Assembly (NCBI RefSeq): GCF_006715165.1
Contig: NZ_VFMS01000001.1
Location: forward strand, 1,984,001-2,048,000
Source: Arthrobacter sp. SLBN-122
GTDB taxonomy: Bacteria > Actinomycetota > Actinomycetes > Actinomycetales > Micrococcaceae
Length of the DNA: 64,000 nt
Reading direction: 5' to 3'
Below the pieces are notes generated by a model. The model did not search any database. It was not told the origin of the DNA and saw only the letters and a list, made by a program, of their open reading frames with translations. The translations under genes and the position numbers were made by a program. Below, one piece after another: positions 1 through 9,981 of the stretch. Numbering within the stretch: the stretch's first letter is position 1; every line of letters begins with the position of its first letter.

Positions 1-200
1 CGGACAAGATCCAGGCCTTCCGGGAACTCCTGCCCCCGGACACGGAATTCGCCGCCGTCCAAGGCGGTGTGCACGCGTTCTTCGGTGACTACGGTGCACA
101 ACCCGGCGACGGCGAGCCCGGCATCAGCCGCAGCGCGGCACAGCAACAGGTCGCCGCCGCCACGATCAGCTTCCTGGAGCGGCTGCCGGGAAGCCGCTGA
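1..200 (+). CDS. alpha/beta hydrolase, C-terminal fragment
   Basis: An open frame runs in from the left edge (first full codon at base 3) for 65 residues to a TGA at 198-200. The end, with an HAFFGDYG motif followed by QPGDGEPGISRSAAQ and an amphipathic tail ending FLERLPGSR, is typical of small alpha/beta hydrolases in which the histidine of the triad lies just before FFGDYG. The nucleophile and acid residues lie outside the window, so the family is assigned from the tail alone. The next gene is convergent, 32 bases away. Confidence 0.55.
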   Translation, partial: DKIQAFRELLPPDTEFAAVQGGVHAFFGDYGAQPGDGEPGISRSAAQQQVAAATISFLERLPGSR

Positions 201-232
201 CGCAGCGTCCCCAGCAGACTCAGCCGCCGGCT

Positions 233-2629
<2,397 letters not shown>

Positions 2630-2722
2630 GGTGTCCCCCTCTTCCTGGAGCGGCGCCCACGGGAGGCTGCGCTGGCAGCCTCCCGTCGGCGTCGCCCGTT
2701 ATATACGTGGCTGGTTACATGC

Positions 2723-3142
2723 CTACTGCTGCTGGTTGATCCGGACCGTGTTCCCGGCCGGATCGCGGAAGGCACAGTCGCGGATTCCGTACGGCTGGTC
2801 GATGGGTTCCTGGACCACGTCGGCGCCGCTCGCCTCGACTTTGGCGAAGGCGGCGTCCACATCAGGAGAGGAAAGAACGATGGTGGCGTAGGTGCCCTTG
2901 GCCATCATCTCGGTGATGGTGCGGCGTTCGTCGTCGGTGATCCCGGGATCCACAGCCGGCGGGTGCAGGACGATGGAGACGTCCTTTTGGCCGGCGGGGC
3001 CAACGGTGATCCAGCGCATGGTGCCGCGGCCCACGTCATTGCGGATTTCGAAGCCCAGGGCGTCGCGGTAGAAGGTCAGCGAAGCGTCGGGGTCGGTAGC
3101 GGGAAGGAAGGTTGAGGAAATGTTGATGTCCATGGCGGTCAT
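2723..3142 (-). CDS. VOC (glyoxalase/bleomycin-resistance fold) family protein
   Basis: 139 residues with the paired beta-alpha-beta-beta-beta modules of the vicinal oxygen chelate superfamily: FYRDALGFEIRND near residues 24-36 and a closing FRDPAGNTVRINQQQ. Such proteins bind a metal and act as lyases, isomerases or dioxygenases, or sequester small molecules; the substrate cannot be read from sequence. Its ATG overlaps the stop of the upstream AraC regulator by 4 bp (ATGA), so the two are translationally coupled, a common pair in actinobacteria. An inducer- or toxin-handling role is inference. Confidence 0.85.
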   Translation of the reverse strand: MTAMDINISSTFLPATDPDASLTFYRDALGFEIRNDVGRGTMRWITVGPAGQKDVSIVLHPPAVDPGITDDERRTITEMMAKGTYATIVLSSPDVDAAFAKVEASGADVVQEPIDQPYGIRDCAFRDPAGNTVRINQQQ

Positions 3143-3588
3143 GCTAGTAACGGCTCGGTGGCCGGCGCTTCTCGATTCCTGACCGGTCTGGTGACCTGCT
3201 TGGCCACGCAGGCGGGGATTCCCGCCGTCGCGCTTTGTGCTTCCTGTTTATAGACGCTGGGCGGCATGCCCACCAGTTCGCTGAAGCGGGTGCTGAAGGT
3301 CCCCAGGGAGGAACAGCCGACGGCGAAGCACACGTCAGTGACGCTGAGGTCACCGATGCGCAGCAGCGCCATGGCCCGTTCGATGCGGCGGGTCATGAGG
3401 TAGCTGTAGGGGGACTCACCGTAGGCCAGCTTGAAGCGCCGGCTGAAATGACCCGCGGACATGTGGACATCCCGGGCGAGGGATTCGACGTCGAGGGGCT
3501 GCGCATATTCCCGGTCCATCCGGTCCTTGACGCGCCTCAGCTGGGTGAGTTCGCGGAGGTAGGGATCAGATACGGGGCTGGTGGTCAC
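3139..3588 (-). CDS. AraC-family transcriptional regulator (stand-alone HTH)
   Basis: From the GTG at 3588 the product is 149 residues; a TTG at 3654 would add 22. Neither start has a strong ribosome-binding site. The sequence is almost entirely the AraC/XylS DNA-binding domain: a first helix-turn-helix at LDVESLARDVHMSAGHFSRR and a second ending CSSLGTFSTRFSELVGMPPS. There is no N-terminal ligand domain, and the C-terminal tail is disordered-looking. It is translationally coupled to the VOC gene at 2723-3142, which it probably regulates. Confidence 0.82.
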   Translation of the reverse strand: MTTSPVSDPYLRELTQLRRVKDRMDREYAQPLDVESLARDVHMSAGHFSRRFKLAYGESPYSYLMTRRIERAMALLRIGDLSVTDVCFAVGCSSLGTFSTRFSELVGMPPSVYKQEAQSATAGIPACVAKQVTRPVRNREAPATEPLLA

Positions 3589-3844
3589 AGCTCTGATCGT
3601 GCTACGCGGCAAGGGTCTTGTCCACCCTTCAGGCAGCGGGGAACGGCGCGTCAAATGAGCGCTTCGGTGCGGGGTATGATTATGCCGCCGCCAGCGAATG
3701 AGGTCCTCGCCCTAACAGGGCTCGAGGCAACGCAGACCTGGATGCTGCCGGTCCTTCCAGGACGGCATCCGGCGCAAACCAAACCTTGAATTACCCATCT
3801 TCAGCCCTGCCCATACTGCGCAGGGACCACTTTGGAAGGACGCC

Positions 3845-4249
3845 ATGGAACTGCTGTGGGAAATTGCCGGCTGGGCAGGCGCGGCGGCGATACTGAGTGC
3901 GTACCTCGCCGTTTCCATGGGCTGGCTGAAGGCCGGCAAGGGTTTCCAGACGGCGAACCTTTTCGGCTCCGTGGCCTTCATCATCAACGGCACCCTGCAC
4001 GGGGCGTGGCCCTCGGTGGTCACCAACGTGGCGTGGTTCCTGATCTCCGCAGTGGCACTGGTCCGCATGCGCTCCGAAAGCCCCGTTGCTCCCGTTGAGC
4101 CGGCGCAGGTTCAGTACCCCGGGGTCTCTGACACCACCGGCCAAATGGCTGTTGTGGAGGCCCTGAACGGTTCCATACCGGTTGTAGCTTCCAGGCCTGC
4201 TCTTGCTTCCGCGCCTGTTGTGGCGGACGGGCCGCGCCTCGCGTTGTAG
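3845..4249 (+). CDS. small membrane protein, CBU_0592/YgjV-like
   Basis: 134 residues. The first 80 form about three hydrophobic helices with the pattern ELLWEIAGWAGAAAILSAYL, then GWLKAGKGFQTANLFGS and a third segment ending FLISAVALVRM. This matches the small CBU_0592-like / YgjV-type membrane family, whose function is unknown. The last 50 residues are a Pro/Val/Ala-rich cytoplasmic or disordered tail that looks lineage-specific. GGAAGGA 4 bases before the ATG supports the start. It is monocistronic and convergent with the PAS-ANTAR gene. Confidence 0.7.
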   Translation: MELLWEIAGWAGAAAILSAYLAVSMGWLKAGKGFQTANLFGSVAFIINGTLHGAWPSVVTNVAWFLISAVALVRMRSESPVAPVEPAQVQYPGVSDTTGQMAVVEALNGSIPVVASRPALASAPVVADGPRLAL

Positions 4250-4282
4250 GATTCGACGGCGGTCCATGCCTGGGTGCGGCCG

Positions 4283-4918
4283 CTACAGCAGGGGGTGGTC
4301 CTGGTCCTTCGGGTCACCGCCCTGCGCGGTGGCCCGTTCCACGATTTCCTGGGCGATGGCGTACACCTTGCGGTTCGTATCCTGGCTCAACTGACTGATG
4401 AGCTCAAAGGCCTGCTCCGCGGTGACCCTGGTGCGCCCCATCAGGATGCCCTTTGCCTGTTCGATGACTGCCCGGTTGCGGGCCGACGCTACGACTGCCT
4501 CGGTGGCGAGTTGGTGGCGGTCCGTATGGATTGACTGCGTCAGGTCCACCACCACACCCCAGACGCCAACTGCAGTGTCCCCTTCAAGGATGTAGTCCGC
4601 AGAGTACAGGAGTTTGTGCTGGCGGTTCTTGCGGTCCCGAATGGACACGTAGATGGACGATGGCCCGCCTGCCGAGGAGACGCGTTCCCAATAGGCATGA
4701 ACCCGGGGCCGGTCATCCGGCTCGATGTGCGCCATTGCCATGTCCATGGACGGGACAACTTCGCCGCGCTCATACCCGTACATCCGGTACAGGCTGTCAG
4801 ACCAGCGGAAAATGCCGTCTGAGAAGTAGTACTCGACGAGTCCGGTGGGACAATCGAGGAAGTCCTCGTGCGGGATATGGCCTGGCACAAGTCCTGGAAG
4901 CTGGCTGCTGGGAATCAC
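4283..4918 (-). CDS. PAS and ANTAR domain regulator
   Basis: A PAS fold (FRWSDSLYRMYGYERGEVVP, then the MAHIEPDDRPRV segment and a strand pair with GVVVDLT) is followed by an ANTAR RNA-binding domain (ARNRAVIEQAKGILMGR, then AEQAFELISQLSQDTNRKV). ANTAR proteins bind paired hexaloop RNA hairpins and act as antiterminators; the PAS part probably senses a ligand or redox state. The start is uncertain. The frame opens at a GTG at 5047, but that codon lies inside the terminator hairpin of the upstream gene and has no ribosome-binding site. I use the GTG at 4918 (212 codons); the GTG at 4888 is also possible. The family call does not depend on this. Confidence 0.85.
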   Translation of the reverse strand: MIPSSQLPGLVPGHIPHEDFLDCPTGLVEYYFSDGIFRWSDSLYRMYGYERGEVVPSMDMAMAHIEPDDRPRVHAYWERVSSAGGPSSIYVSIRDRKNRQHKLLYSADYILEGDTAVGVWGVVVDLTQSIHTDRHQLATEAVVASARNRAVIEQAKGILMGRTRVTAEQAFELISQLSQDTNRKVYAIAQEIVERATAQGGDPKDQDHPLL

Positions 4919-5045
4919 TGAAGGGGCCGTTCGACGTGGCTGTGTCCTGGCCGCCCCCTGGACCGGATTCAAAGGACCAGAATACCGCAGGGTCCGTACT
5001 TTGCAGGGGCCGCTGGTCCCCTCGGTGGGGCTGGTGCCGGACGCC

Positions 5046-5077
5046 ACAGATCCCGCACCCTTGGGTGCGGGATCTGT
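5046..5077 (-). terminator. terminator of the MHS transporter gene
   Basis: A perfect inverted repeat, ACAGATCCCGCACCC and its reverse complement (15 bp each) around a 2-base centre, starts 28 bases after the MHS transporter stop codon on the minus strand. No long T run follows, so it is a strong hairpin rather than a textbook intrinsic terminator. Confidence 0.75.
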
Positions 5078-5104
5078 CCGGCGAAGGCGGGGTGGGGCGG
5101 TTGT

Positions 5105-6454
5105 TTAGGCGGCGTCCTCCACGACCACCAGGTCGCGGCCATTCGTTTCCGGGGTGAAGAAGGTGGTGATGAACGAGATTGTTGCCAGGGCCAGCGAGTA
5201 GATTGCCGGGACCAGCCAGGAGTGGTTGGTTGCGGCGAGGAGGGCAACGCCGATCATGGGTGCGAATCCTCCGGCGAGTACGGCGGACAGTTCGCGGCTG
5301 AGGGCCACTCCGGTGAAGCGGTGCTGGGAGCCAAAGAGCTCCGGCAGCAGGGCGCACTGCGGGCCAAGCATGGCCTGGACGCCAAGGGCGATGCCCAACA
5401 CCATGACGATCCACACCAGGGTGACGTTGCCCAGCGTGACCAGGTAGAAGGCCGGCAAGGCGATAACGGCCTGGAAGAGTGCGCCGTAGCGGTAGACGGG
5501 AACCCTGCCGAAACGGTCGGACAGGGCGCCGAAGGTAACAACCATGACCGCAGCGAAGCCTGCGGCAATCAACAGGCCCGTGGGGCCGATGAACTTGTCG
5601 CCGGCGAAGACACCTGCCGGCATGCTGATAAAGGACACCAGAAGCGCGGAGTAGATGGAGGAGTTGCCGTTTTCCCCCATCCGCAGGCCAATGCCTATCA
5701 GCACGTTCTTCTTGGAGTGCTTCCAGATCTGGCCTACGGGATTTTTGGCCACGGCCTTGTGCTTCTCGAGTTCCTGGAAGACCGGGGTCTCTTTGAGCCG
5801 GAGCCTGATGAAGACGGCGATCGCGATCAGGACGACGCTTGCCAGGAATGGTACGCGCCACAGCCAGGCCTGCAGGGTTGCCTTGTCCGCCAGCGCCATC
5901 AGGGCAAAGGTCCCCGCACCCAGCAGGGTGCCCAGCTGGATGCCAACGAACGGCAGGGAGGCGAAGAAACCACGACGGCGGCGCGGGGCCACCTCCGAGA
6001 TGAGGGTCGTGGCGCCTGCCTGCTCGGCACCGGCGCCCAGGCCCTGCAGGATGCGCAGGCTCACCAGGAGCACAGCCCCCAGCATTCCCGCCTGTTCGAA
6101 GGTGGGCAGGAGGCCTATGGCGCAGCTGGACAGGCCCATGAGGCCGATGGTCAGGATCAGCACCATCTTCCGGCCGAACCGGTCGCCAATGTAGCCGAAC
6201 ACCACGCCGCCGAAGGGCCGGGCGGCGAAGCCGACGCCGTAGGTGGCGAAGGAGGCGATGACTGCTCCACTCTCACCCAGTGGTGCGAAGAAGAGCGGGC
6301 CGAAGATCAGGGCCGAGGCAAGGCCGTAGATGTAAAAGTCGTAGTACTCCAGGGCGGAGCCCACGGAACTGGCAAGAGTTGCCCTTCGCAGCTGGTCCGG
6401 ATCGACGGTGGCGCCGTCCGCGGTGGCCTGCGGTGAGTTAGTACGAGTTGTCAC
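5105..6454 (-). CDS. MHS-family MFS transporter (metabolite:H+ symporter)
   Basis: 449 residues from the GTG at 6454, which has GAGGGAG seven bases upstream; longer starts lack this. It has twelve predicted membrane segments. The MHS-type loop between helices 2 and 3 (GYIGDRFGRKMVL) and its counterpart after the mid-point (GALSDRFGRVPVYR), plus the N-terminal SSVGSALEYYDFYIYG, are typical of the proline/betaine, shikimate and citrate symporter group. It imports an organic acid or zwitterion. Downstream of the IclR, FAH-family and dehydrogenase genes, and with a candidate IclR operator upstream, it is likely the uptake step for the acid degraded there. The substrate is not determinable from sequence. 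Confidence 0.88.
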   Translation of the reverse strand: MTTRTNSPQATADGATVDPDQLRRATLASSVGSALEYYDFYIYGLASALIFGPLFFAPLGESGAVIASFATYGVGFAARPFGGVVFGYIGDRFGRKMVLILTIGLMGLSSCAIGLLPTFEQAGMLGAVLLVSLRILQGLGAGAEQAGATTLISEVAPRRRRGFFASLPFVGIQLGTLLGAGTFALMALADKATLQAWLWRVPFLASVVLIAIAVFIRLRLKETPVFQELEKHKAVAKNPVGQIWKHSKKNVLIGIGLRMGENGNSSIYSALLVSFISMPAGVFAGDKFIGPTGLLIAAGFAAVMVVTFGALSDRFGRVPVYRYGALFQAVIALPAFYLVTLGNVTLVWIVMVLGIALGVQAMLGPQCALLPELFGSQHRFTGVALSRELSAVLAGGFAPMIGVALLAATNHSWLVPAIYSLALATISFITTFFTPETNGRDLVVVEDAA

Positions 6455-6522
6455 GAAAACTCCCTCTAATGCACTCCAAGCCCCCGTTGGCCTGGTGGGA
6501 TAGCGGCAACACCTATTGCGTC

Positions 6523-6538
6523 GATCACTATGCTGAAC
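6523..6538. promoter_or_regulatory. candidate IclR operator upstream of the MHS transporter
   Basis: GATC-N8-GAAC matches the GTTC-N8-GAAC pattern at 7448-7463 and 9339-9354 with one mismatch. A second CTGAACA half-site lies 19 bases further from the gene (6552-6558). It is about 70 bases upstream of the GTG start, a plausible position for promoter control. Confidence 0.45.
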
Positions 6539-6614
6539 ACAATACAGCACACTGAACAACTGGCAACAGTCTTTTTGGTTTCTTACGTCCGGGGATGCCT
6601 GGCCCTTCAGTTAG

Positions 6615-7412
6615 TTAGCCCATCGGGTTGCCCAGCGAGTGGGCCAGCTCCTGCAGCTCCTTGACTATCTGGGAACCCTGTTCCGGCGTGTAGGTGGCCT
6701 TGAGCGCCGTTACGGACAGGCCCAGGCTGGGACCGTGCGCGCCCCGCGTGGGGACGGCGACGGCCAGGCAGACCACGCCGGTGGTGGATTCTTCATCCTC
6801 GAAGGCGAAGCCCTGCTCGCGGATTTCCCGCAGCTGGGCCTTCAGTTCCGTGCCCGTCCGCAGGGATTTTGGCGTGAGGACGGGCAGTTCTGCGTCATCG
6901 GGGAACATCTCCTCAATGTCGTGCACGTTCAGCCGGGCGATCAGCGCCTTGCCCACTGCGCAGAGGGACACGGGCATCTTGTCCCCGATGTTGGAGGTGA
7001 GCCGGACCGCGGGGTGTCCCTCGTACCGGGCAAGGTAAATGACGTTGTTTCCGTCCAGCATGGCGATCCGGACCGTCTCGCGGGAAAGGACGGAGGCTTG
7101 TTCGCAGTAACGGTAAAACTCCTGGACTTCGTCCATGCGGCCCAGGTAGGCGGCACCCAGTTCCACCAGTTTGCGGCCAAGGGTGAACTCCGCGCCCTGC
7201 CTGCTGACCAGGCGCGCCTCCTCCAGGGCCAGCAGGAGGTTGGAGGTGGATGACTTGGGAATTCCGACTTCGCGCGACAGGTCGCTCAGTGTCAGCCGGC
7301 CGGTTGCCGATGCGGCCAGGGCATCCAGGACGGCTGCGGCGCGCGTGACGGCGGGAGCCGGAGAAGCGGTTCCCGGTTTATCGGATGAAGCGGGAATGGG
7401 GGAATCGGCCAT
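6615..7412 (-). CDS. IclR-family transcriptional regulator
   Basis: 265 residues from the ATG at 7412, which has AAGGAGA five bases upstream; an upstream in-frame ATG at 7472 lacks one and lies next to the operator candidate. The N-terminal winged helix-turn-helix (AVTRAAAVLDALA, LSDLSREVGIPKSSTSNLLLALE) and the C-terminal IclR effector domain (VRLTSNIGDKMPVSLCAVGKAL, then GVVCLAVAVPTRG) are complete. IclR proteins bind small organic acids. The gene sits between the transporter and the FAH/dehydrogenase pair, and a perfect palindrome lies 36 bases upstream of its start. Confidence 0.92.
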   Translation of the reverse strand: MADSPIPASSDKPGTASPAPAVTRAAAVLDALAASATGRLTLSDLSREVGIPKSSTSNLLLALEEARLVSRQGAEFTLGRKLVELGAAYLGRMDEVQEFYRYCEQASVLSRETVRIAMLDGNNVIYLARYEGHPAVRLTSNIGDKMPVSLCAVGKALIARLNVHDIEEMFPDDAELPVLTPKSLRTGTELKAQLREIREQGFAFEDEESTTGVVCLAVAVPTRGAHGPSLGLSVTALKATYTPEQGSQIVKELQELAHSLGNPMG

Positions 7413-7447
7413 GATTCTCCTTAGGTTGCCGGGCGGGCTTCGCTGGT

Positions 7448-7463
7448 GTTCAGTCAACTGAAC
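7448..7463. promoter_or_regulatory. IclR operator (autoregulatory)
   Basis: GTTCAGT-CA-ACTGAAC is a perfect 7+7 bp palindrome 36 bases upstream of the iclR start. It shares the GTTC-N8-GAAC skeleton with the site before the dehydrogenase gene, which is why I read it as the local regulator's binding site. Confidence 0.65.
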
Positions 7464-7509
7464 GTTATCCATATTAAGGCGTCGCGGCGTCCCCCGATGC
7501 TGGGCCGGC

Positions 7510-8247
7510 TCAGGCCACGGCGCTGCTCAGGGTTCCGATTTCCTCCACCACAACGTCCACCCGGTCGCCGGGCGTCACGGGTACCGCGGTGCCGGGCGCT
7601 CCGGTCATCACCACGTCGCCGGGTTCCAGCGTCAGCCATGAAGTGACGTAGATGAGGCAGTCCACCACCGTGGAGGGCAGGTTGAAGGTCCCGGAGGTGG
7701 CCTTGGGTGTCCCGTTGACGTAGACGTCGATGGCCACCTTCTCGGGATCCGGGAGTCCGGTTTCTATCCAGGGGCCCAGGGGCGTGTAATTGACGCCCGC
7801 CTTGCCCTGGAAGTTCCGCTCGTCCACCGCGTTCTGGTCCACGTTGGTGACGTCATTGACGCAGGTGTAGCCGAGGACGTGCGCCAGGGCATTCTCCGCA
7901 GTCAGGTTGGTGGCTGTCCTGCCGATCACGACTGCGAGTTCACCCTCGGCATTGACCACGCCTTGGTCCCGGACTGCGGCGATGGCGTCACCCGGGCCGG
8001 CGACCGTGTGGACGGACTTGTGCCACGCCTGGATGGGCAGGGGGTGGTCATTCAAGGTCCGGTTGTGGCCAATGCCCAGGACGACGGCGGGCGTCACCGG
8101 GGCGAGGAACGTGGCCTCGCTGTGTGCGGTGGCGTCGCCGGTGTAGCTGAGGGTTTGTGCGAACGGGTCGGCGATATGGTGCCATTCCCCGGCCCGTTCA
8201 ACTGCATACTGCGGGCCTGCTGCCGTTTGGATTCTGGCGATGCGCAT
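7510..8247 (-). CDS. fumarylacetoacetate hydrolase (FAH) family protein
   Basis: 245 residues from the ATG at 8247 (GGCGGAG upstream; a longer frame to 8418 only overlaps the upstream gene). FAH-fold hallmarks are present: VVLGIGHNRTLNDH near residue 65, the metal-binding ELAVVIGRTATNLTAENALAHVLGYTCVNDVT segment, and LEPGDVVMTGAPGT near the end. Family members cleave C-C bonds in acylpyruvates or isomerise ring-fission products, using Mg or Mn. It is 17 bases downstream of the D-2-hydroxyacid dehydrogenase gene, so the two form an operon. The exact substrate is unknown. Confidence 0.9.
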   Translation of the reverse strand: MRIARIQTAAGPQYAVERAGEWHHIADPFAQTLSYTGDATAHSEATFLAPVTPAVVLGIGHNRTLNDHPLPIQAWHKSVHTVAGPGDAIAAVRDQGVVNAEGELAVVIGRTATNLTAENALAHVLGYTCVNDVTNVDQNAVDERNFQGKAGVNYTPLGPWIETGLPDPEKVAIDVYVNGTPKATSGTFNLPSTVVDCLIYVTSWLTLEPGDVVMTGAPGTAVPVTPGDRVDVVVEEIGTLSSAVA

Positions 8248-8264
8248 CGGTACTCCGCCCCGTC

Positions 8265-9317
8265 TTAGTAGAAGTGGACGGTGTCCACGAGGTGGGGGAG
8301 GTCCCCGCCGTCGAGGAACGTCCGGAGGTTGGTGCAGAACCGTTCGGTGATGAGGCGGTTTTCGGCGGCGCTGAGTGCTGAGGTGTGGGGCGAGACCATG
8401 ACCTTGGGGTGGTTCCACAGGGGGCTGTCCTGCGGCAGTGGTTCCACGGCGAAGACGTCAAGGCAGGCGTAGCCCACCTGGCCGTTGTCCAGTGCGTCCA
8501 GCAGCGCATCCTCGTCCACCACGGTTCCGCGGCCTACGTTGACGAAGGTGGTCCCGGGCTTCATGGCGGCGAACAGGTCCCGGTTGAACAGCTTCTCCGT
8601 GTAGGCGGTGCCGGGCAGGGTGTTGACGACGGCGTCTGCCGTGGCCAGGAGGGCGGGAAGACCGGCGTTGTCCACAACCAGGTCTATCCCGTCGATGGGC
8701 TCCACGGTCCGCTTGCTGCCGCTGACTTTCATTCCCAGCGCCCGGGCGATCCGGGCGGTTTCCAGTCCGATTTCACCGAGGCCGCTGATGACCAGGTTTG
8801 ATCCGTTGACCAGCCGGGTGGGGACCCGGAGGCTGGGCCAGGCCTTCGCCGCCTGGTCCTGGGCAAGTTCGGCGCTGCGCTTGAAGCCGTTGAGGATTCC
8901 CATCGCTGCGAACTCTGCGAGGGGCAGGGCGTGGACCCCGGCGGAGGTGGTGATCTTGAACTTCTGCAGGACATCCTGGCTGAGCCCTGATGCCTTGACT
9001 GCTCCGCCCGCCCCGGCCGCCATGGCATGGACCCATTGCAGCCTTGGATTTTCCCGGGCGATGCGGGCCAGACCCTCAGGGTTTTCGTTGGGAAAGCCGT
9101 AGAGCACCTCGGCGCTGTTGAGCATTGCCCAGTAGCGCTCTTCCTGTTCATTCGTCCGTTTGAAGCCGGGATCCCCCGTGTGGTCGGCCGGAAAACGTTC
9201 AGGCGGCAGGAGGTCCGGCTGGTAGAGGACCGTTATGGACGGATCAACGGCGCGGATCTGGTCCACAAGCTCTGCTTCGAGCGGGACGGCGATGGCCACG
9301 GTCTTAGGGGAAGTCAT
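8265..9317 (-). CDS. D-isomer-specific 2-hydroxyacid dehydrogenase
   Basis: 350 residues from the ATG at 9317. The nucleotide-binding domain has NLVISGLGEIGLETARIARALG (GxGxxG). The catalytic Arg lies in NVGRGTVVDEDALLDAL, the Glu in DVFAVEPLP, and the His in MVSPHTSALS, the order expected for NAD(P)H-dependent reduction of 2-keto acids. It is first in a two-gene operon with the FAH-family hydrolase. The GTTC-N8-GAAC operator lies 21 bases upstream of the start. An upstream in-frame start at 9356 would put the operator inside the gene, so I reject it. Confidence 0.9.
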   Translation of the reverse strand: MTSPKTVAIAVPLEAELVDQIRAVDPSITVLYQPDLLPPERFPADHTGDPGFKRTNEQEERYWAMLNSAEVLYGFPNENPEGLARIARENPRLQWVHAMAAGAGGAVKASGLSQDVLQKFKITTSAGVHALPLAEFAAMGILNGFKRSAELAQDQAAKAWPSLRVPTRLVNGSNLVISGLGEIGLETARIARALGMKVSGSKRTVEPIDGIDLVVDNAGLPALLATADAVVNTLPGTAYTEKLFNRDLFAAMKPGTTFVNVGRGTVVDEDALLDALDNGQVGYACLDVFAVEPLPQDSPLWNHPKVMVSPHTSALSAAENRLITERFCTNLRTFLDGGDLPHLVDTVHFY

Positions 9318-9337
9318 TCGTCCAGCATAATGGGTAG

Positions 9338-9355
9338 TGTTCGGCATATTGAACA
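9338..9355. promoter_or_regulatory. IclR operator of the dehydrogenase-FAH operon
   Basis: TGTTC-N8-GAACA is a perfect 5+5 bp inverted repeat 21 bases upstream of the dehydrogenase ATG, with the same half-site and spacing as the palindrome in front of iclR. Confidence 0.6.
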
Positions 9356-9581
9356 AAATTGATAATTGACGTCTTAGGGGAGCGGGTCCGAAGGCGACTG
9401 TGTCAGATTAAAATCTGTAACCCTGGCATCCGCGCGTCAGGAATGGGAAAACCGGACTTCAACCGGACGCGTTTCAGGTAATGACCTGATGTCAGGTTTG
9501 GGCGTGCCCAAATGGGGCAGCGGAAAAGCTTTCGCCTCTGTGGGAAAATGCGAGTGCCCCGTTCTTATGGGGGAGATCGTT

Positions 9582-9893
9582 TCAGAGGCGGTTAAGCCAA
9601 GTGAGTTGCGACCTGTCCTCGAGGATCAGTGGTGCGAGTGCTTCGTTGAACGTCGCTCCATAGCTGGCGTTGATGTGGGCTTCGAAGGCTGCGGCGTCTT
9701 TGTACTCTTCATAAACGAAGAATCGTTCGGGGTGTTCTGTCTCCCGATGTGCGATAAAGAGGATGTTTGCAGGTTCCTCACGAACCTGCCGTGCCAGGTC
9801 ATTGATGAGTGTCTCCACGGCGTCTGCGTGTCCAGGCAATGCGGTGAACTCTGCGTAGAGCACCCGCCGATCCTGGTTTGCGGGCATGGTCAA
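9582..9893 (-). CDS. antibiotic biosynthesis monooxygenase (ABM)-fold protein
   Basis: 103 residues. The pattern RRVLYAEFTALPGHADAVETLI, then LFIAHRETEHPERFFVYEEYKDAAAFEAHINA, is the compact ferredoxin-like ABM fold shared with YgiN-type quinol monooxygenases, which act cofactor-free as dimers. The start at 9893 is a TTG eight bases after AGGAG; an ATG two codons later has poorer spacing. It lies 88 bases downstream of the PfkB kinase gene on the same strand and may be co-transcribed. The function in this setting is unknown. Confidence 0.78.
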   Translation of the reverse strand: MTMPANQDRRVLYAEFTALPGHADAVETLINDLARQVREEPANILFIAHRETEHPERFFVYEEYKDAAAFEAHINASYGATFNEALAPLILEDRSQLTWLNRL

Positions 9894-9981
9894 AGGCTTA
9901 GCTCCTGACGGTTTTGTTGTTCTTCTAGTGTTGGGCTGACCAGTGCGTCAGTGACGTTGGGCAGGCGAGGCCCACCGAGGA

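Noticed and set aside
5222..6436. 404-codon plus-strand open frame opposite the MHS transporter
   Set aside because: Gln/Gly/His-rich shadow of the transporter; no start signal.
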